A stretch of DNA of 64,000 nt from the NCBI RefSeq assembly GCF_002307495.1, contig NZ_NTMR01000019.1, positions 62,001-126,000 on the forward strand, in the 5' to 3' direction. How positions within the stretch are numbered: position 1 is the first letter of the stretch; each line of letters begins with the position of its first letter. The notes under the pieces are model-generated. The model had not been told where the DNA came from and searched no databases. It was given only the letters and a program-made list of their open reading frames with translations. The DNA comes from Pseudomonas abyssi (GTDB taxonomy: Bacteria > Pseudomonadota > Gammaproteobacteria > Pseudomonadales > Pseudomonadaceae). Of this stretch, positions 41,644 through 51,542 are shown piece after piece. The translations under genes and the position numbers were made by a program.

Positions 41644-44600
41644 TTAGCCCACGTGCGGCCACATTGCCTCGTTCAGTTCTTCCAGCACGGTATCGAGTTG
41701 ACTGTTGAGTACCTTGTCGAGCTGCCTGGCGCCGCCGTGTTCGGCAAAGCGGTTGTTGACGAAGTCGCGGTCGATGATGACCTCGTGCACCAGCTGTTTT
41801 GACAACCGCTCCAGCCATTTGCGTTGCGCCGGCAGCCAGTTGTGGCTCTGATAGATGCGTTGCATGGCCTGGGCGACGCGCTGCTCAAAGGGCAGCAGCG
41901 GTTCGCCGATGGCGGCGCGGCGAATATGACCGATGATGCTGGCGGCGATGTCCTGGTTGGTCTGGTTGCGCACGGCGCTTTGCAGGTTGGCTTCGGTGTA
42001 ACCGGCGCCGTCGAGCAACAGGCGCACTTCCTTGAGTTGCTCGCGGGTGAGGTCGCCGGGGCGGTTGACTACGACTGACAGCGCCGCGCTCTGGTTGAGC
42101 TGCTCGCGGATGAAGGCGTTGAAACTGTCGAGATAGTCTTCGGGCTTGCTGTGTGCGCCGTAGCTCTGGCTGCGCTCGCGGATTTCGTCGTGGTGCTCGG
42201 AGAGGATCGGCTGGCGTTCGCTGCCGAGCAGGTCGTTTACCTGCGCCAATTGATTCAGCAAGCCGCTGTGCTGGCTGATGAACTGGGCGGCCTGTGTCGG
42301 GCCCAGGCTGTGCAGGTGGCGGTGCAGGCTCTTCGGTTCTACCCCCCAGAGGTCCTGCAGTTCATCCAGCTTGTGTTTCAGCGGGGCGTTGGTTTCCGCC
42401 TTTTTCTCGGCTTTGCGCAATACGCGCATGACCTTCTGGCTGAGCTGGCTGAGCACAACGTCGGCCTGGCTCTCATTGGGTGCGTCGCCCGGAGCGTTAA
42501 GCGCGCGTTCGAGCTGTTCGGGGTCGGTCAGCTCTGTGACCAGCTGTTCCAGTGTGATGCTCGGGTCTTTGACCAGCGGCTTCATGGTGTTGACGTCGCT
42601 CAGCGCGGCGTAGATGTCTACCGGGTCGAAGATACGGAATACGGTTTTGCCGATTTCGTCGCAGCGGCGGGTGGCGCGGCCGATCATCTGCTCGTAAAGG
42701 ATGCGTGACTTGACCCGCCGCATGAACACCAGATTGCAGATGCGCGGCACGTCGATGCCGGTGGTCAGCAGGTCAACGGTTATGGCGATGTTGGGATAGC
42801 GCTCGTTCTTGTACTGGCGGATCAGCTGCTCGACCTTGTCGCTCTGGCCGGTGATCTTGGCCACCGCCGCCTGGTTGTATTCGCCGTTGTAGAGGGCCTT
42901 GAAGGCGTCGTCCAGCAGCCGCTTGACCATGTCGGCATGCAGGTCGGTGGCGCAGAAAATCAGGGTTTTCTCTTCGCCGTACGGGTCAAGCTCCTGCACC
43001 AGTTGCTCGCAGATGACGCGGTTGAAGTTCTCGTTGATGACCCGGCGGTTAAAGGCGTCGACCTCGAAGTTGAGTTCGTCTTCCAGCTCGGCGCTTTCCA
43101 CTTCGCCGGTCTGGGTGTTGATGGCGCTGACCTGTTCGCCCTTGGCGAAATTGATGCCGTTTTCGCTGAGCAGGGTCTGGTAGCGGATGGGCGGCTCGTG
43201 GTCGATCAGCCAGTCATCGGCGACGGCTTCGCGATAGGAGTAGGTGTAAACCGGTTTGCCGAAAATGTCGCTGGTGTGTTTGGCCGGCGTGGCGGTCAGG
43301 GCGATCTTCACGGCGTCGAAGTAGTCGAGCACCCGGCGGTAACTGGACAGGTACTGACTGGCGTCGCGGGTGGCGATTTCCCCTTCGGTCATTTCCTGAT
43401 CGAGGGTGTAGCCGCGGTGGGCTTCGTCAATGATGATGCAGTCGAACTGGTCAATCGGCGGCGGGTTATCGCTCATGAAGATGCGCTTGACCATCGCCTG
43501 CACGGTCGCGACCTGAATGCGGGTTTCGGCTTCGGCGGCCATGTCGCCCAGCTCGGCGACGTTATAAATCTGCGACAGGGTGCTGCTTTGCTCCAGCGGC
43601 GCATCGTGAAAGGCGTCGATGGCCTGTTGCCCGAGCGAGGTGCGATCCACCAGAAACAGGATGCGTTTGAAACGCTCGGCTTTCAAAAAGCGGTACATCA
43701 AGCCGATTATGGTGCGGGTTTTGCCGGTCCCGGTGGCCATGGCCAGCAGGGCGGCGCGAATGTCTTTGGCCAGGGCGGTCTCAACCGCACCGATCGCCTG
43801 CTGCTGGTAGTTGCGCAGTTTCAGGTAGCCAAAGGGTTCGGCCTGCAGCTTTTGCTGGGCGTCTTCCTTGCTGCGCTTGAGCAGGTCCTGCAGGCCGGCG
43901 GGCGTATGAAATTCCTGCAGGGCGCGGCGCGTGTTGGCCGGGTGACGCACGTCGCGGAACCAGATGCCGGACTGTTCTGCCAGCTGCGGTACGAAAGGAC
44001 GGCCGTTGCAGGAGTAGACGAAGGGCACTTTGTAATGGCCCTCTGCTTCATCTGCCCAGGCGATGGTGCGGCCTGCCTCTTCCCAGGCGCCGGTCAGTGG
44101 CGGCATCACCTCAAAGCCTTTGCTGTAGCGCTCGGCCTGGGGGATTTTGCCCGAAACGTTGGTGTTTTCCTTCTTGGCCTCAACCACCGCAATTGGCGTA
44201 AGACCGGCAAACAGAACGTAATCGGCGCGGCCTTTTTCGCCCTTACAGCGCGTTGGCCACTCGGCGATGGCGATGTTCTTGCCCTTCTCCGGGCGGATGC
44301 CGTTTTTCCAGGTCAGCGCTTCGCTGTCGGCCTGCCAGCCGGCCTCCTGCAGCTGCTGGTCGATCAGGATGCGGGTCAGTGCTTCATCCAGCACGATGTG
44401 CTGTGTTGCAGCTTGGGTGTGGCGGTTAAGGGTCTGACGTTGCGCGGACTGGGTCTGGTCGTCCTGGGCGGCAAGTTGCGCCTGCAACGCCTTGAGTTTG
44501 GTTTCGTATTCGTGTTGCTGTTTTTGCAGCGCCTGCTCGTGTGCCGCTGCCTGCTCGGCCAGGGCGCGCGATTCCTCGTCCATGGCGTGGGCGAGGGCTT

Positions 44601-45162
44601 CGTATTCGTCTTTCTCTTTGGCGATCAGCTCGTTCAACTGCTGGCTTGAGCCGAGGTCCAGGCTGGCTTGCTGCAGTTCGCTCTGCAATTGGCTGATTTG
44701 TGCCTGGAGCTTGCGCAGCTGCTCGCTTGGATCGGCTGGCGGAACAAAGGGGCCGGGCTTGAACCCTGTGCCTGCCTTACCAAAGGACTGGTGAAACCAG
44801 ACCGCCAGCTTGCGCGCCACAATCAAGCCGCTCATGGCTTCACGGTGCTGCGTTTTGAATTGATGGGTGGCCTTGTTGCCTTCGATACGCAGGGTGTGGA
44901 ACAGCTCGCGCACAACGGGCTCGAGTTTCAACTCGCGATGGATGCGGTAGAGCAGGTCAGCCTGAGTGGTTTGTTCGTCAAAGGCAATGCCGGCCAACGC
45001 GGCCAGATGCTGGGCGAGCGCTTCGCCCAGCTGACGGAGCTTGATCAGGGTGGTATTCGGGTCGCTGGCAAAAGCACGCTCAGCGGCGCCAGCCAGTTCG
45101 ACCAACAGCGGGTCGTGTTCGGCCAGAAAGCCAAAATTGGTGGATTGCTCAGCCGCCCGCAT
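41644..45162 (-). CDS. hsdR: Type I restriction endonuclease subunit HsdR
   Basis: 1172 aa. An N-terminal DUF4145-like domain (about 1-130), a long coiled coil (about 145-240), the nuclease core with GRADYVLF and VVEAKKE (Asp and Glu-x-Lys of PD-(D/E)xK), a helicase with Walker A MATGTGKTRT, the DEAH box CIIIDEAHRG and motif VI MIGRATRRC, and a helical C-terminus. This layout is the EcoEI-like branch. The start ATG at 45162 has GGGAG 10 bases upstream; the GTG at 45171 would touch the ribosome site. First gene of the island, only 80 bp from the zinc operon. Confidence 0.94.
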   Translation of the reverse strand: MRAAEQSTNFGFLAEHDPLLVELAGAAERAFASDPNTTLIKLRQLGEALAQHLAALAGIAFDEQTTQADLLYRIHRELKLEPVVRELFHTLRIEGNKATHQFKTQHREAMSGLIVARKLAVWFHQSFGKAGTGFKPGPFVPPADPSEQLRKLQAQISQLQSELQQASLDLGSSQQLNELIAKEKDEYEALAHAMDEESRALAEQAAAHEQALQKQQHEYETKLKALQAQLAAQDDQTQSAQRQTLNRHTQAATQHIVLDEALTRILIDQQLQEAGWQADSEALTWKNGIRPEKGKNIAIAEWPTRCKGEKGRADYVLFAGLTPIAVVEAKKENTNVSGKIPQAERYSKGFEVMPPLTGAWEEAGRTIAWADEAEGHYKVPFVYSCNGRPFVPQLAEQSGIWFRDVRHPANTRRALQEFHTPAGLQDLLKRSKEDAQQKLQAEPFGYLKLRNYQQQAIGAVETALAKDIRAALLAMATGTGKTRTIIGLMYRFLKAERFKRILFLVDRTSLGQQAIDAFHDAPLEQSSTLSQIYNVAELGDMAAEAETRIQVATVQAMVKRIFMSDNPPPIDQFDCIIIDEAHRGYTLDQEMTEGEIATRDASQYLSSYRRVLDYFDAVKIALTATPAKHTSDIFGKPVYTYSYREAVADDWLIDHEPPIRYQTLLSENGINFAKGEQVSAINTQTGEVESAELEDELNFEVDAFNRRVINENFNRVICEQLVQELDPYGEEKTLIFCATDLHADMVKRLLDDAFKALYNGEYNQAAVAKITGQSDKVEQLIRQYKNERYPNIAITVDLLTTGIDVPRICNLVFMRRVKSRILYEQMIGRATRRCDEIGKTVFRIFDPVDIYAALSDVNTMKPLVKDPSITLEQLVTELTDPEQLERALNAPGDAPNESQADVVLSQLSQKVMRVLRKAEKKAETNAPLKHKLDELQDLWGVEPKSLHRHLHSLGPTQAAQFISQHSGLLNQLAQVNDLLGSERQPILSEHHDEIRERSQSYGAHSKPEDYLDSFNAFIREQLNQSAALSVVVNRPGDLTREQLKEVRLLLDGAGYTEANLQSAVRNQTNQDIAASIIGHIRRAAIGEPLLPFEQRVAQAMQRIYQSHNWLPAQRKWLERLSKQLVHEVIIDRDFVNNRFAEHGGARQLDKVLNSQLDTVLEELNEAMWPHVG

Positions 45163-45250
45163 TGTATTCACGCTCCCTGTTCTCGACGCGCGCTCTACTT
45201 TGCATCATCCGGCCCGGTTTGTCGCCCTCCGCTCGGTTCGCGCGCCGCGT

Positions 45251-45913
45251 TCAGAACTGCGGATCAATCGTCAGCATCAAGCGCTTTTGCCCTGCCACCA
45301 CCGCCGGGCTGCGGTGCACGATGCCGCGGTCTTCATTGCCCACCCAGCCGCTGCCTTTAAGGAAGCACACATCCCCCTCAGCCAATTGCCGAATGGCGCC
45401 GGCGTCACGCACGACCTCCGGTTTACCCGGTTCAGGCTTGCCCAGGCCGGCTCGATCCAGCGCCTGCTCGGGTAGCCACTCGCTGCCGGGGCCGCTGTAG
45501 GTGGTTACCAGGCGCACCGGCAGGTTGTCGCAATGAAAGCGCGGGCACATGGCGCCATCGAGCAGGCGCATGCGAATGCCCACCGCATCAACGTCGAACA
45601 AACAGGCCACCGCCTCGGCCAGCAGGCGCACGTCGGCAATCAGCTCAGCTGCCTGCTGCGGCGCGGGCATACTGCGGATCAGTGCCTGCTCCAGCGTTGC
45701 ATCCGCCGGGCCACGCCAAGCCAGTTGCCAAGGCTGCGCAGCGCACTGGGCGGTGATGCTGGCGCGCAGCGCTGGCCCCAGCTGGCGCTGCATGATGGCA
45801 ATGGTGATGGCCTCGTCGAACACTTCGGCCAGCACAGCGAGATCGGGGCCGCTTGCCCAGTGAGCCACAGCATTCTGCTCCTGCGCAGCGAGTATCGGCA
45901 TCACGCTCCCCAT
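45251..45913 (-). CDS. DUF1826 family protein of the zinc-starvation operon
   Basis: 220 aa, soluble. Conserved parts include CPRFHCDNLPVRLVTTYSGPGSEW, a likely metal site with Cys, His and Asp, and a C-terminal GSGWVGNEDRGIVHRSPAV followed by KRLMLTIDP, patterns seen in DUF1826. The family usually accompanies COG0523 GTPases and FolE2 under Zur control; its function is unknown. The start at 45913 overlaps the folE2 stop by one base (TGATG). An iron/2-oxoglutarate-like fold has been suggested by the H-x-D look, which I regard as speculative. Confidence 0.78.
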   Translation of the reverse strand: MGSVMPILAAQEQNAVAHWASGPDLAVLAEVFDEAITIAIMQRQLGPALRASITAQCAAQPWQLAWRGPADATLEQALIRSMPAPQQAAELIADVRLLAEAVACLFDVDAVGIRMRLLDGAMCPRFHCDNLPVRLVTTYSGPGSEWLPEQALDRAGLGKPEPGKPEVVRDAGAIRQLAEGDVCFLKGSGWVGNEDRGIVHRSPAVVAGQKRLMLTIDPQF

Positions 45914-46812
45914 CAGACACCTCCCGCCCAGGCCACGGCATCGTGCGGATGCAGGCTTTCCATGTGGCATACCTGCGCCCTGGGCTCACGCCACTGTCCT
46001 TTTTGCAAAGCCGCCTGGATGCGCCGTGCGGCGTCTTCAACGAACATCAGGTTTTGCCCGTTAAGCTCGGCAAAGGCCTGCTCGTCGGCACGTTTGACGG
46101 CGGTCTGCAGGGGCGTGCCCAGTGCCGCCTCCACCTGATCGATCAGCGCCAGCAGCGGCAGCTCGGCGTCTGACGCATCCAGCGCTACCGTCACTTGCGC
46201 TTCGCTACGCTGGCTGTGTGGGGTGGCCAGCGAGGCGTGGCGCGCCAACCAGTCGCTGACTGCCGCGGGCGTTGGCGCCTCGCCATCGGCAAAGGCCTGG
46301 GCAAAACCCTCCGCCACGCGCTGACGTGCCAGTGCAGCCGAGCACGGACACGTAGAGGCGTAGCCAATCTGTACCTGTACCTCCAGGCTGAACTGACCTT
46401 GCTGCAGGCTGGCATCAAGCTGCACGGGGTAGCGCTTCCAGCCGGCCAGATCCGGGCTAAGCAACGCCGGGCGCCGGCACAGCAAATCAAAGTGCAGCCC
46501 GATCCGCGCACGGGTGCTGCGGCAGTCTGCCTGGCTATCGACCATGTCCTGCAAGGCCGTGCGTATCCGCGCCGGGGTCAGTACCGCCGGCGGCACCAGC
46601 CGCTCCAGCAGCCGGTACAGGCGCGACATGTGAACCCCCTTGATGGCCGGGTCGGGCAGGTCCACCTGCACGTCGGCGCGGGCATGCACCTGCACCTGGT
46701 CCCGGGCCAGGCTCAGCGGCAGGTCGATGCCCTGCATGCCCACCCACTGCAGTGCACCGGGGGTGGCGGCGGTGTCGGTCAGCGACACGTCCGGCAAGGT
46801 CAGGCTGCTCAT
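45913..46812 (-). CDS. folE2: GTP cyclohydrolase FolE2 (type IB)
   Basis: 299 aa enzyme making dihydroneopterin triphosphate from GTP, the first step of folate synthesis. FolE2 accepts metals other than zinc and replaces FolE under zinc starvation. Signatures: [12 protein letters not shown], the active-site [14 protein letters not shown], and [13 protein letters not shown]. The start [10 protein letters not shown] at 46812 shares one base with the preceding stop (TAATG). Middle gene of the Zur operon. Confidence 0.92.
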   Translation of the reverse strand: MSSLTLPDVSLTDTAATPGALQWVGMQGIDLPLSLARDQVQVHARADVQVDLPDPAIKGVHMSRLYRLLERLVPPAVLTPARIRTALQDMVDSQADCRSTRARIGLHFDLLCRRPALLSPDLAGWKRYPVQLDASLQQGQFSLEVQVQIGYASTCPCSAALARQRVAEGFAQAFADGEAPTPAAVSDWLARHASLATPHSQRSEAQVTVALDASDAELPLLALIDQVEAALGTPLQTAVKRADEQAFAELNGQNLMFVEDAARRIQAALQKGQWREPRAQVCHMESLHPHDAVAWAGGV

Positions 46813-48029
46813 TACTCCCAACCCTCGAACGGATTCGGCCACGTCTCCCAAACGGCAGGGCCCTGCGCCATTTCCTCGTCGTTCAGCAGGCAGGCGTCCA
46901 GCGCCGCGCACAGGGCGCTCTGGTCCATCTGCATGCCAATCAGCACCAACTCCTGGCGGGCATCGCCCACTTGCTCGTCCCATTTGCTGCGGATCAAGGC
47001 AACTGACTCAGGATCATCCGGCCACTGCTCGGGTGCCACCGCGGCCCACCAGTAACCCGCCGGCCCGTGCCGTGCGACGGCTCCCGCCTGCGACCATTGC
47101 CCAGCCATGGCCGGCACGCAGGCCAGCCAGAAGAAACCCTTGGAACGCACCACGCCCGGCCACTCACTGTTGACCAGGGTGAAGAAACGCTGCGGGTGGA
47201 AGGGGCGACGGGCGCGATAGACAAAACTGGAAATTCCGTACTCTTCAGTTTCCGGCGTGTGGCTGCCGCGCAGCTCCTGCAACCAGCCCGGAGCCTGGGA
47301 GGCAGCGCTAAAGTCAAACAGCCCGGTATCCAGCACCCGATCCAGCGGCACCTGACCAAACTCGGCCATCTCGATGCGCGCGCGCGGGTTGAGGCTGGCC
47401 AGAATGGCGATCAAGCGGTCGCGCTCCTCCGCGCTGATCAGGTCGGTCTTGTTGACGACGGTGACATCGCAGAACTCGACCTGCTCGATCAGCAGATCGA
47501 CCACGTTGCGCTCGTCTTCTTCGCCCAGCGACTCGCCACGCTCCTGCACACTGTCCTGCGAGCTGTAATCACGCAGGAAATTGAAGCCATCGACCACCGT
47601 GACCATGGTGTCTAGCTGAGCCACTTCGTTCAGGCTTTTGCCGTCTTCCGCTTCAAAGGTGAAAGTCTCAGCCACCGGCAGCGGCTCAGAAATGCCCGTA
47701 GACTCAATAACCAACTGGTCAAAGCGCCCTTCTGCGGCCAACCGGGAAACCTCTTCCAGCAAGTCCTCGCGCAGGGTGCAGCAAATGCAGCCGTTGCTCA
47801 TCTCCACCAGTTTCTCGTCGGTACGCGACAGCTGAGCGGTGCCATCGCGCACCAGCGCAGCGTCAATGTTCACTTCGCTCATGTCATTGACGATGACTGC
47901 CAGCCGACGGCCTTCGCGGTTGTTCAACAGATGATTGAGCAGTGTGGTCTTGCCGGCACCAAGGAAGCCGGACAGCACTGTTACGGGAAGTTTGCGGGCT
48001 GCGGACGCAGACCGGGCGAGATCATTCAT
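46812..48029 (-). CDS. zigA: COG0523 GTPase, zinc-starvation metallochaperone (ZigA/YciC type)
   Basis: 405 aa. Walker [16 protein letters not shown], the metal motif CICC in [26 protein letters not shown], the base-specificity NKTD, and a C-terminal CobW_C domain (about 285-400) ending WPNPFEGWE. Such GTPases deliver zinc to client proteins when zinc is scarce. First gene of the operon with folE2 and DUF1826. A Zur box lies about 81 bp upstream. Confidence 0.9.
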   Translation of the reverse strand: MNDLARSASAARKLPVTVLSGFLGAGKTTLLNHLLNNREGRRLAVIVNDMSEVNIDAALVRDGTAQLSRTDEKLVEMSNGCICCTLREDLLEEVSRLAAEGRFDQLVIESTGISEPLPVAETFTFEAEDGKSLNEVAQLDTMVTVVDGFNFLRDYSSQDSVQERGESLGEEDERNVVDLLIEQVEFCDVTVVNKTDLISAEERDRLIAILASLNPRARIEMAEFGQVPLDRVLDTGLFDFSAASQAPGWLQELRGSHTPETEEYGISSFVYRARRPFHPQRFFTLVNSEWPGVVRSKGFFWLACVPAMAGQWSQAGAVARHGPAGYWWAAVAPEQWPDDPESVALIRSKWDEQVGDARQELVLIGMQMDQSALCAALDACLLNDEEMAQGPAVWETWPNPFEGWE

Positions 48030-48109
48030 CGGGTAATCCTCTGGACAGGCGTGAGCCGCGCCTCACCACCGCACTCTGACGGGCGATTCAATTGAGGCTG
48101 CGCAAAGAC

Positions 48110-48122
48110 GTTACGTTATAAC
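48110..48122 (-). promoter_or_regulatory. Zur box of the zinc-starvation operon
   Basis: On the minus strand GTTATAACGTAAC (48122-48110) matches the Zur core GTTATA-N2-ATAAC with one change. It lies about 81 bp before the GTPase start, in a locally AT-rich gap, where zinc-loaded Zur would block transcription. Confidence 0.75.
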
Positions 48123-48198
48123 AATTAATCCGGTCGGGCAATGTGGACCCGACACGCCGGATTGGCCAGGGGAGGAATAAAAACACCTGCAGGAACGC

Positions 48199-48225
48199 AA
48201 ACAGCCTCCGTTGCGGAGGCTGTTT
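48199..48225 (-). terminator. Terminator hairpin of the YghU-type gene
   Basis: AAACAGCCTCCG-TTG-CGGAGGCTGTTT is a perfect 12-bp stem beginning 24 bp after the gene end. On the minus strand it ends in a short T-run, and the A-run at the other foot could also serve the opposite strand. Confidence 0.78.
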
Positions 48226-48248
48226 GGAGTGCGGCAACGCGATGCAGA

Positions 48249-49094
48249 TCAGGCGTCGCTAATATCGCTGGCGTCGTGCCGTTCGGCCACCTGCAGGGCT
48301 TCATCGCCCCACACGCGGTTGACCCGTCGACCACGCTGTACGGCAGGCCGTGCGGCAATCTCGGCGGCCCAGCGGCGCACGTGTTCGTATTCGTGTACCG
48401 ACAGAAACTCCGCGGCCTCATACAAACTGCCTTCCACCAGCAGGCCGTACCACGGGTAGATCGCGATATCGGCGATGCTGTATTCGTCGCCCGCCATGTA
48501 GCGGTTGTCGGCCAGATGGCGATTGAGCACGTCCAGCTGGCGTTTCACTTCCATGGCGAAGCGATTGATCGGGTATTCGAACTTCTCGGGCGCGTAGGCG
48601 TAGAAATGGCCAAAGCCGCCACCCAGATACGGCGCCGAGCCCATCTGCCAGAACAGCCAGTTCATCGCCTCGGTGCGCTTGCCATGATCCGTTGGCAGCA
48701 GCGCGCCAAACTTTTCGGCCAGATACAGCAGGATGGAGCCGGACTCGAACACCCGGGTCGGCGGGTTGGTGCCGTGATCCATCAACGCCGGAATCTTCGA
48801 GTTGGGGTTGACCTCAACAAAGCCGCTGCTGAACTGGTCGCCCTCGTTGATGCGTACCAGCCAGGCGTCGTACTCGGCGCCGCTGTGACCCAGCGCCAGC
48901 AGCTCTTCAAGCATGATGGTGGCCTTGACGCCGTTGGGCGTGGCCAGTGAGTACAGCTGGAACGGGTGCTTGCCGATCGGTCGATCCTTGTCATGGGTCG
49001 GGCCGGCAATCGGGCGATTGATGCTGGCGAACTTGCCGCCGCTCTCGCTATCCCAGGTCCAGACCTTGGGTGGTGTATAGCGGTTGTCACTCAT
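48249..49094 (-). CDS. yghU: YghU-type glutathione S-transferase
   Basis: 281 aa, Nu-class glutathione transferase with glutathione-disulfide bond reductase activity in E. coli YghU. N-terminal extension, thioredoxin fold from about 45 (FQLYSLATPNGVKATIMLEEL), NPNSKIPALMD and VFESGSILLYLAEKFG for glutathione binding, then the helical domain with YSIADIAIYPWY. The start MSDNRYTPPKVWTW at 49094 is the family start. Ends before a strong hairpin terminator. Confidence 0.92.
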   Translation of the reverse strand: MSDNRYTPPKVWTWDSESGGKFASINRPIAGPTHDKDRPIGKHPFQLYSLATPNGVKATIMLEELLALGHSGAEYDAWLVRINEGDQFSSGFVEVNPNSKIPALMDHGTNPPTRVFESGSILLYLAEKFGALLPTDHGKRTEAMNWLFWQMGSAPYLGGGFGHFYAYAPEKFEYPINRFAMEVKRQLDVLNRHLADNRYMAGDEYSIADIAIYPWYGLLVEGSLYEAAEFLSVHEYEHVRRWAAEIAARPAVQRGRRVNRVWGDEALQVAERHDASDISDA

Positions 49095-49213
49095 GCGATG
49101 TCTTCCTGTGTTCTGAAACCAGACAGCAAAGGGTAGTCGACAGAGCATGTCGAGCCGGGCACAGCAGGTCAATGCCGAATTCTCGCGCAGCCATGCCCGG
49201 AACTGTCACGGAA

Positions 49214-49825
49214 CTAAAACATCAGCCGGGCACCAAAACCCACCAGCAGCGCGCCAAATGCCCAGCGCTGCAGCTGTTGCAGGCGCGGCCGCTCGCGCAA
49301 CATGCCCCCCATCAGCTTGCCGCCAGAGACGTAAAGCAGGTCAAAGCACACGCCGACCAGCAGCACAATCAGGCCCAGGAGCGTGAACTGCAGCGCGACG
49401 CTACCGGTCTGCGGGTGAATGAACTGTGGCAGCAGCACCGAACAGAACAGCAGCGCCTTGGGGTTGCTGATGTTGGTCAGCAACCCGCGCCGGAACGCCG
49501 CGAGCGCGCTCCGCGAACGCTTGGCGCAAGCGTCCTCCGGTACCAGCGATGACGCCCGCCAGATCGAGATGCCCAGCCAGATCAGATACACCGCGCCGAA
49601 CAGACGTACCGCGTTAAAGGCCCAGGGGGCCGCCTGTAGCAGCGCCGCCAGCCCCAACCCGGCCAGCGCCACGTGGGCTGCGCGGGCCAACGCCAGCCCG
49701 GCAATGGTTGCAGCGCTCTGTAGCCGCGAATGGCTCGCAGCGGTCTGCAAGAGCAACAGCATGTCCGGCCCCGGCACCAGATAGGCCACCGCCAGGGCAG
49801 CCACAAACATCCACAATTCCGTCAT
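49214..49825 (-). CDS. LysE/RhtB-family amino-acid exporter
   Basis: 203 aa with about six helices. Family signature VAYLVPGPDMLLLLQTAA at the N-terminus, and RRGLLTNISNPKALLFCSVLLPQF in the middle. It exports amino acids or related compounds. It is divergent from an Lrp-type regulator across a 135-bp AT-rich gap, the usual arrangement for a substrate-induced exporter. Substrate unknown. Confidence 0.92.
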   Translation of the reverse strand: MTELWMFVAALAVAYLVPGPDMLLLLQTAASHSRLQSAATIAGLALARAAHVALAGLGLAALLQAAPWAFNAVRLFGAVYLIWLGISIWRASSLVPEDACAKRSRSALAAFRRGLLTNISNPKALLFCSVLLPQFIHPQTGSVALQFTLLGLIVLLVGVCFDLLYVSGGKLMGGMLRERPRLQQLQRWAFGALLVGFGARLMF

Positions 49826-49960
49826 CTCAGGCGCGCTCCGGCCGTGTCATCTCAACAACTATCCTAGGGCCGAATGGCGATACAGGTCATTGCGAGTTAG
49901 TGCGCCAAAGTTTTATTTATTGGCATAAACTGCCAGTGAAAGCCAAAATGAATTGAGAAT

Positions 49961-50452
49961 ATGCCAATGCAATTGGATAACCTGGACAGACGCATCCTCG
50001 ACGCCCTGCAGCGCAATGCCAAACTGAGCAACGTACAACTGGCCGAAGAAGTCGGCCTGTCTCCTTCGCCGTGTTTACGCCGCGTGCGTCTGCTGGAAGA
50101 GGCAGGCGTGATTCGTGGCTACCACGCAGAACTGGATCGCAGCAAAAGCGGCCTGGGGCTAACGGTGTTTGTCGGGGTCAAGGTCGAGCGACACCACGAC
50201 GCGTCGGCCAACGCCTTTCGCGCCGCGGTGATTGATTTGCCGGAAGTGATTTCCTGCCACGTGGTGTCAGGCGAGTCGGACTTTCTGCTGCAGGTGGTGC
50301 TGCCAGATCTGGCGTCCTACGAGGACTTTCTGTTCAGCACCCTGCTCAAGCTCCCTGCGGTCAGCGACATCCGCAGCAACTTCGCCATCTCGACCGTCAA
50401 GTCGCAGACGGCGCTGCCGCTCGATCATCTGCCGCAGGGCGGCCTGAGCTGA
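49961..50452 (+). CDS. Lrp/AsnC-family transcriptional regulator
   Basis: 163 aa. Helix-turn-helix at about 5-60 (LDRRILDALQRNAKLSNVQL, EEVGLSPSPCLRRVRLLEEAG), and an AsnC effector domain from about 65 (VFVGVKVERH, then VISCHVVSGESDFLLQVV). It probably senses an amino acid and controls the divergent LysE-type exporter. The start is ATG at 49961; ATG at 49967 is equally possible. Confidence 0.92.
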   Translation: MPMQLDNLDRRILDALQRNAKLSNVQLAEEVGLSPSPCLRRVRLLEEAGVIRGYHAELDRSKSGLGLTVFVGVKVERHHDASANAFRAAVIDLPEVISCHVVSGESDFLLQVVLPDLASYEDFLFSTLLKLPAVSDIRSNFAISTVKSQTALPLDHLPQGGLS

Positions 50453-50461
50453 CCCTCGCGC

Positions 50462-51448
50462 TCAGGCGACGTCTTCGATACCGCTCTCTTCGCGCCGGCC
50501 GTAACGCTCGGCCAGCACCGCGCAGACCATCAGCTGAATCTGGTGGAACAGCATCAGCGGCAGGATCAGCGTACCCAGCGCACCGCCGGCAAACAGCACC
50601 TGCGCCATCGGCACGCCGGTGGCCAGGCTCTTTTTGGAGCCGGCGAAAATGATGGTGATGCGGTCTTCGACGTTAAAGCCGAGACGGCGACCCAGCCAGG
50701 CGGTCAGGCCCAGCACCAGCGCCAGCAGCAGACAGCAGGCAACCACCAGCCCCAGCAGCTCCGTCAGCGGCACGGTTTGCCAGATCCCCTCGACCACCGC
50801 ATGGCTGAAGGCACCAAACACCACCAGCAGAATCGAGCCCTGATCCACGCTCTTGAGCCAGCCCTTGTTGCGTGCGACCCAGTCGCCGATCCAGCGACGG
50901 GCAATCTGGCCGGCAATAAACGGCAGCAGCAGTTGCACCACAATCTTGCCGATCGCATCCAGGGTGTTGGACTCACCGGCCTGCGCGCCCATCAGCAGCA
51001 GCACCAGCAGCGGCGTGACAAAAATCCCAACCAGGCTGGAAGTCGCCGCGCTGCAGACCGCCGCAGCGACGTTGCCGCGGGCAATCGAGGTAAAGGCAAT
51101 CGCCGACTGCACGGTGGCCGGCAGGGCGCAGAGGAACAGGATACCCAGATAGAGTTCATCCCCTACCAGCGGCACCAGCGCCGGTTTGAGCAATACGCCC
51201 AGCAGCGGAAACATGATGAAGGTGCAGGCAAATACCAGCAAATGCAGGCGCCAGTGGGTCATGCCGGCAATGATCGCCTCACGCGACAGCTTGGCACCGT
51301 GCATAAAGAACAGCAGCGCGATGGCGGCATTGGTCAGGCCATCAAAGGCGACAGCAGCCTGCCCGTGCACGGGAAACAGGCTGGCGGCAATGACGACAGC
51401 AATAAGGCAGAGGGTCATGTTGTCAGGTAAAAAGCGTGGGCGTGCCAT
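50462..51448 (-). CDS. Bile acid:sodium symporter family protein (YfeH/PSE-type)
   Basis: 328 aa with about ten helices, BASS superfamily, bacterial YfeH branch. Patterns: AIALLFFMHGAKLSREAI, LCALPATVQSAIAFTSIARGN, and FAGSKKSLATGVPMAQVLF with the paired helix-break motifs. Probable sodium-coupled organic-anion carrier. The start MARPRFLPD at 51448 is the family start. It is divergent from an AraC regulator. Confidence 0.9.
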   Translation of the reverse strand: MARPRFLPDNMTLCLIAVVIAASLFPVHGQAAVAFDGLTNAAIALLFFMHGAKLSREAIIAGMTHWRLHLLVFACTFIMFPLLGVLLKPALVPLVGDELYLGILFLCALPATVQSAIAFTSIARGNVAAAVCSAATSSLVGIFVTPLLVLLLMGAQAGESNTLDAIGKIVVQLLLPFIAGQIARRWIGDWVARNKGWLKSVDQGSILLVVFGAFSHAVVEGIWQTVPLTELLGLVVACCLLLALVLGLTAWLGRRLGFNVEDRITIIFAGSKKSLATGVPMAQVLFAGGALGTLILPLMLFHQIQLMVCAVLAERYGRREESGIEDVA

Positions 51449-51542
51449 GGCAATGTCTCGTTTTTCGTTATCAATGTTGCGACGTGCAGGAGGGGAGTTT
51501 ACTGTCTGGACCAACGACCGACTAACGCGATTGGATAGCACA

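Noticed and set aside
42937-44649. 570-codon plus-strand frame
   Set aside because: Antisense to the helicase and nuclease parts of hsdR; no family pattern in the translation.
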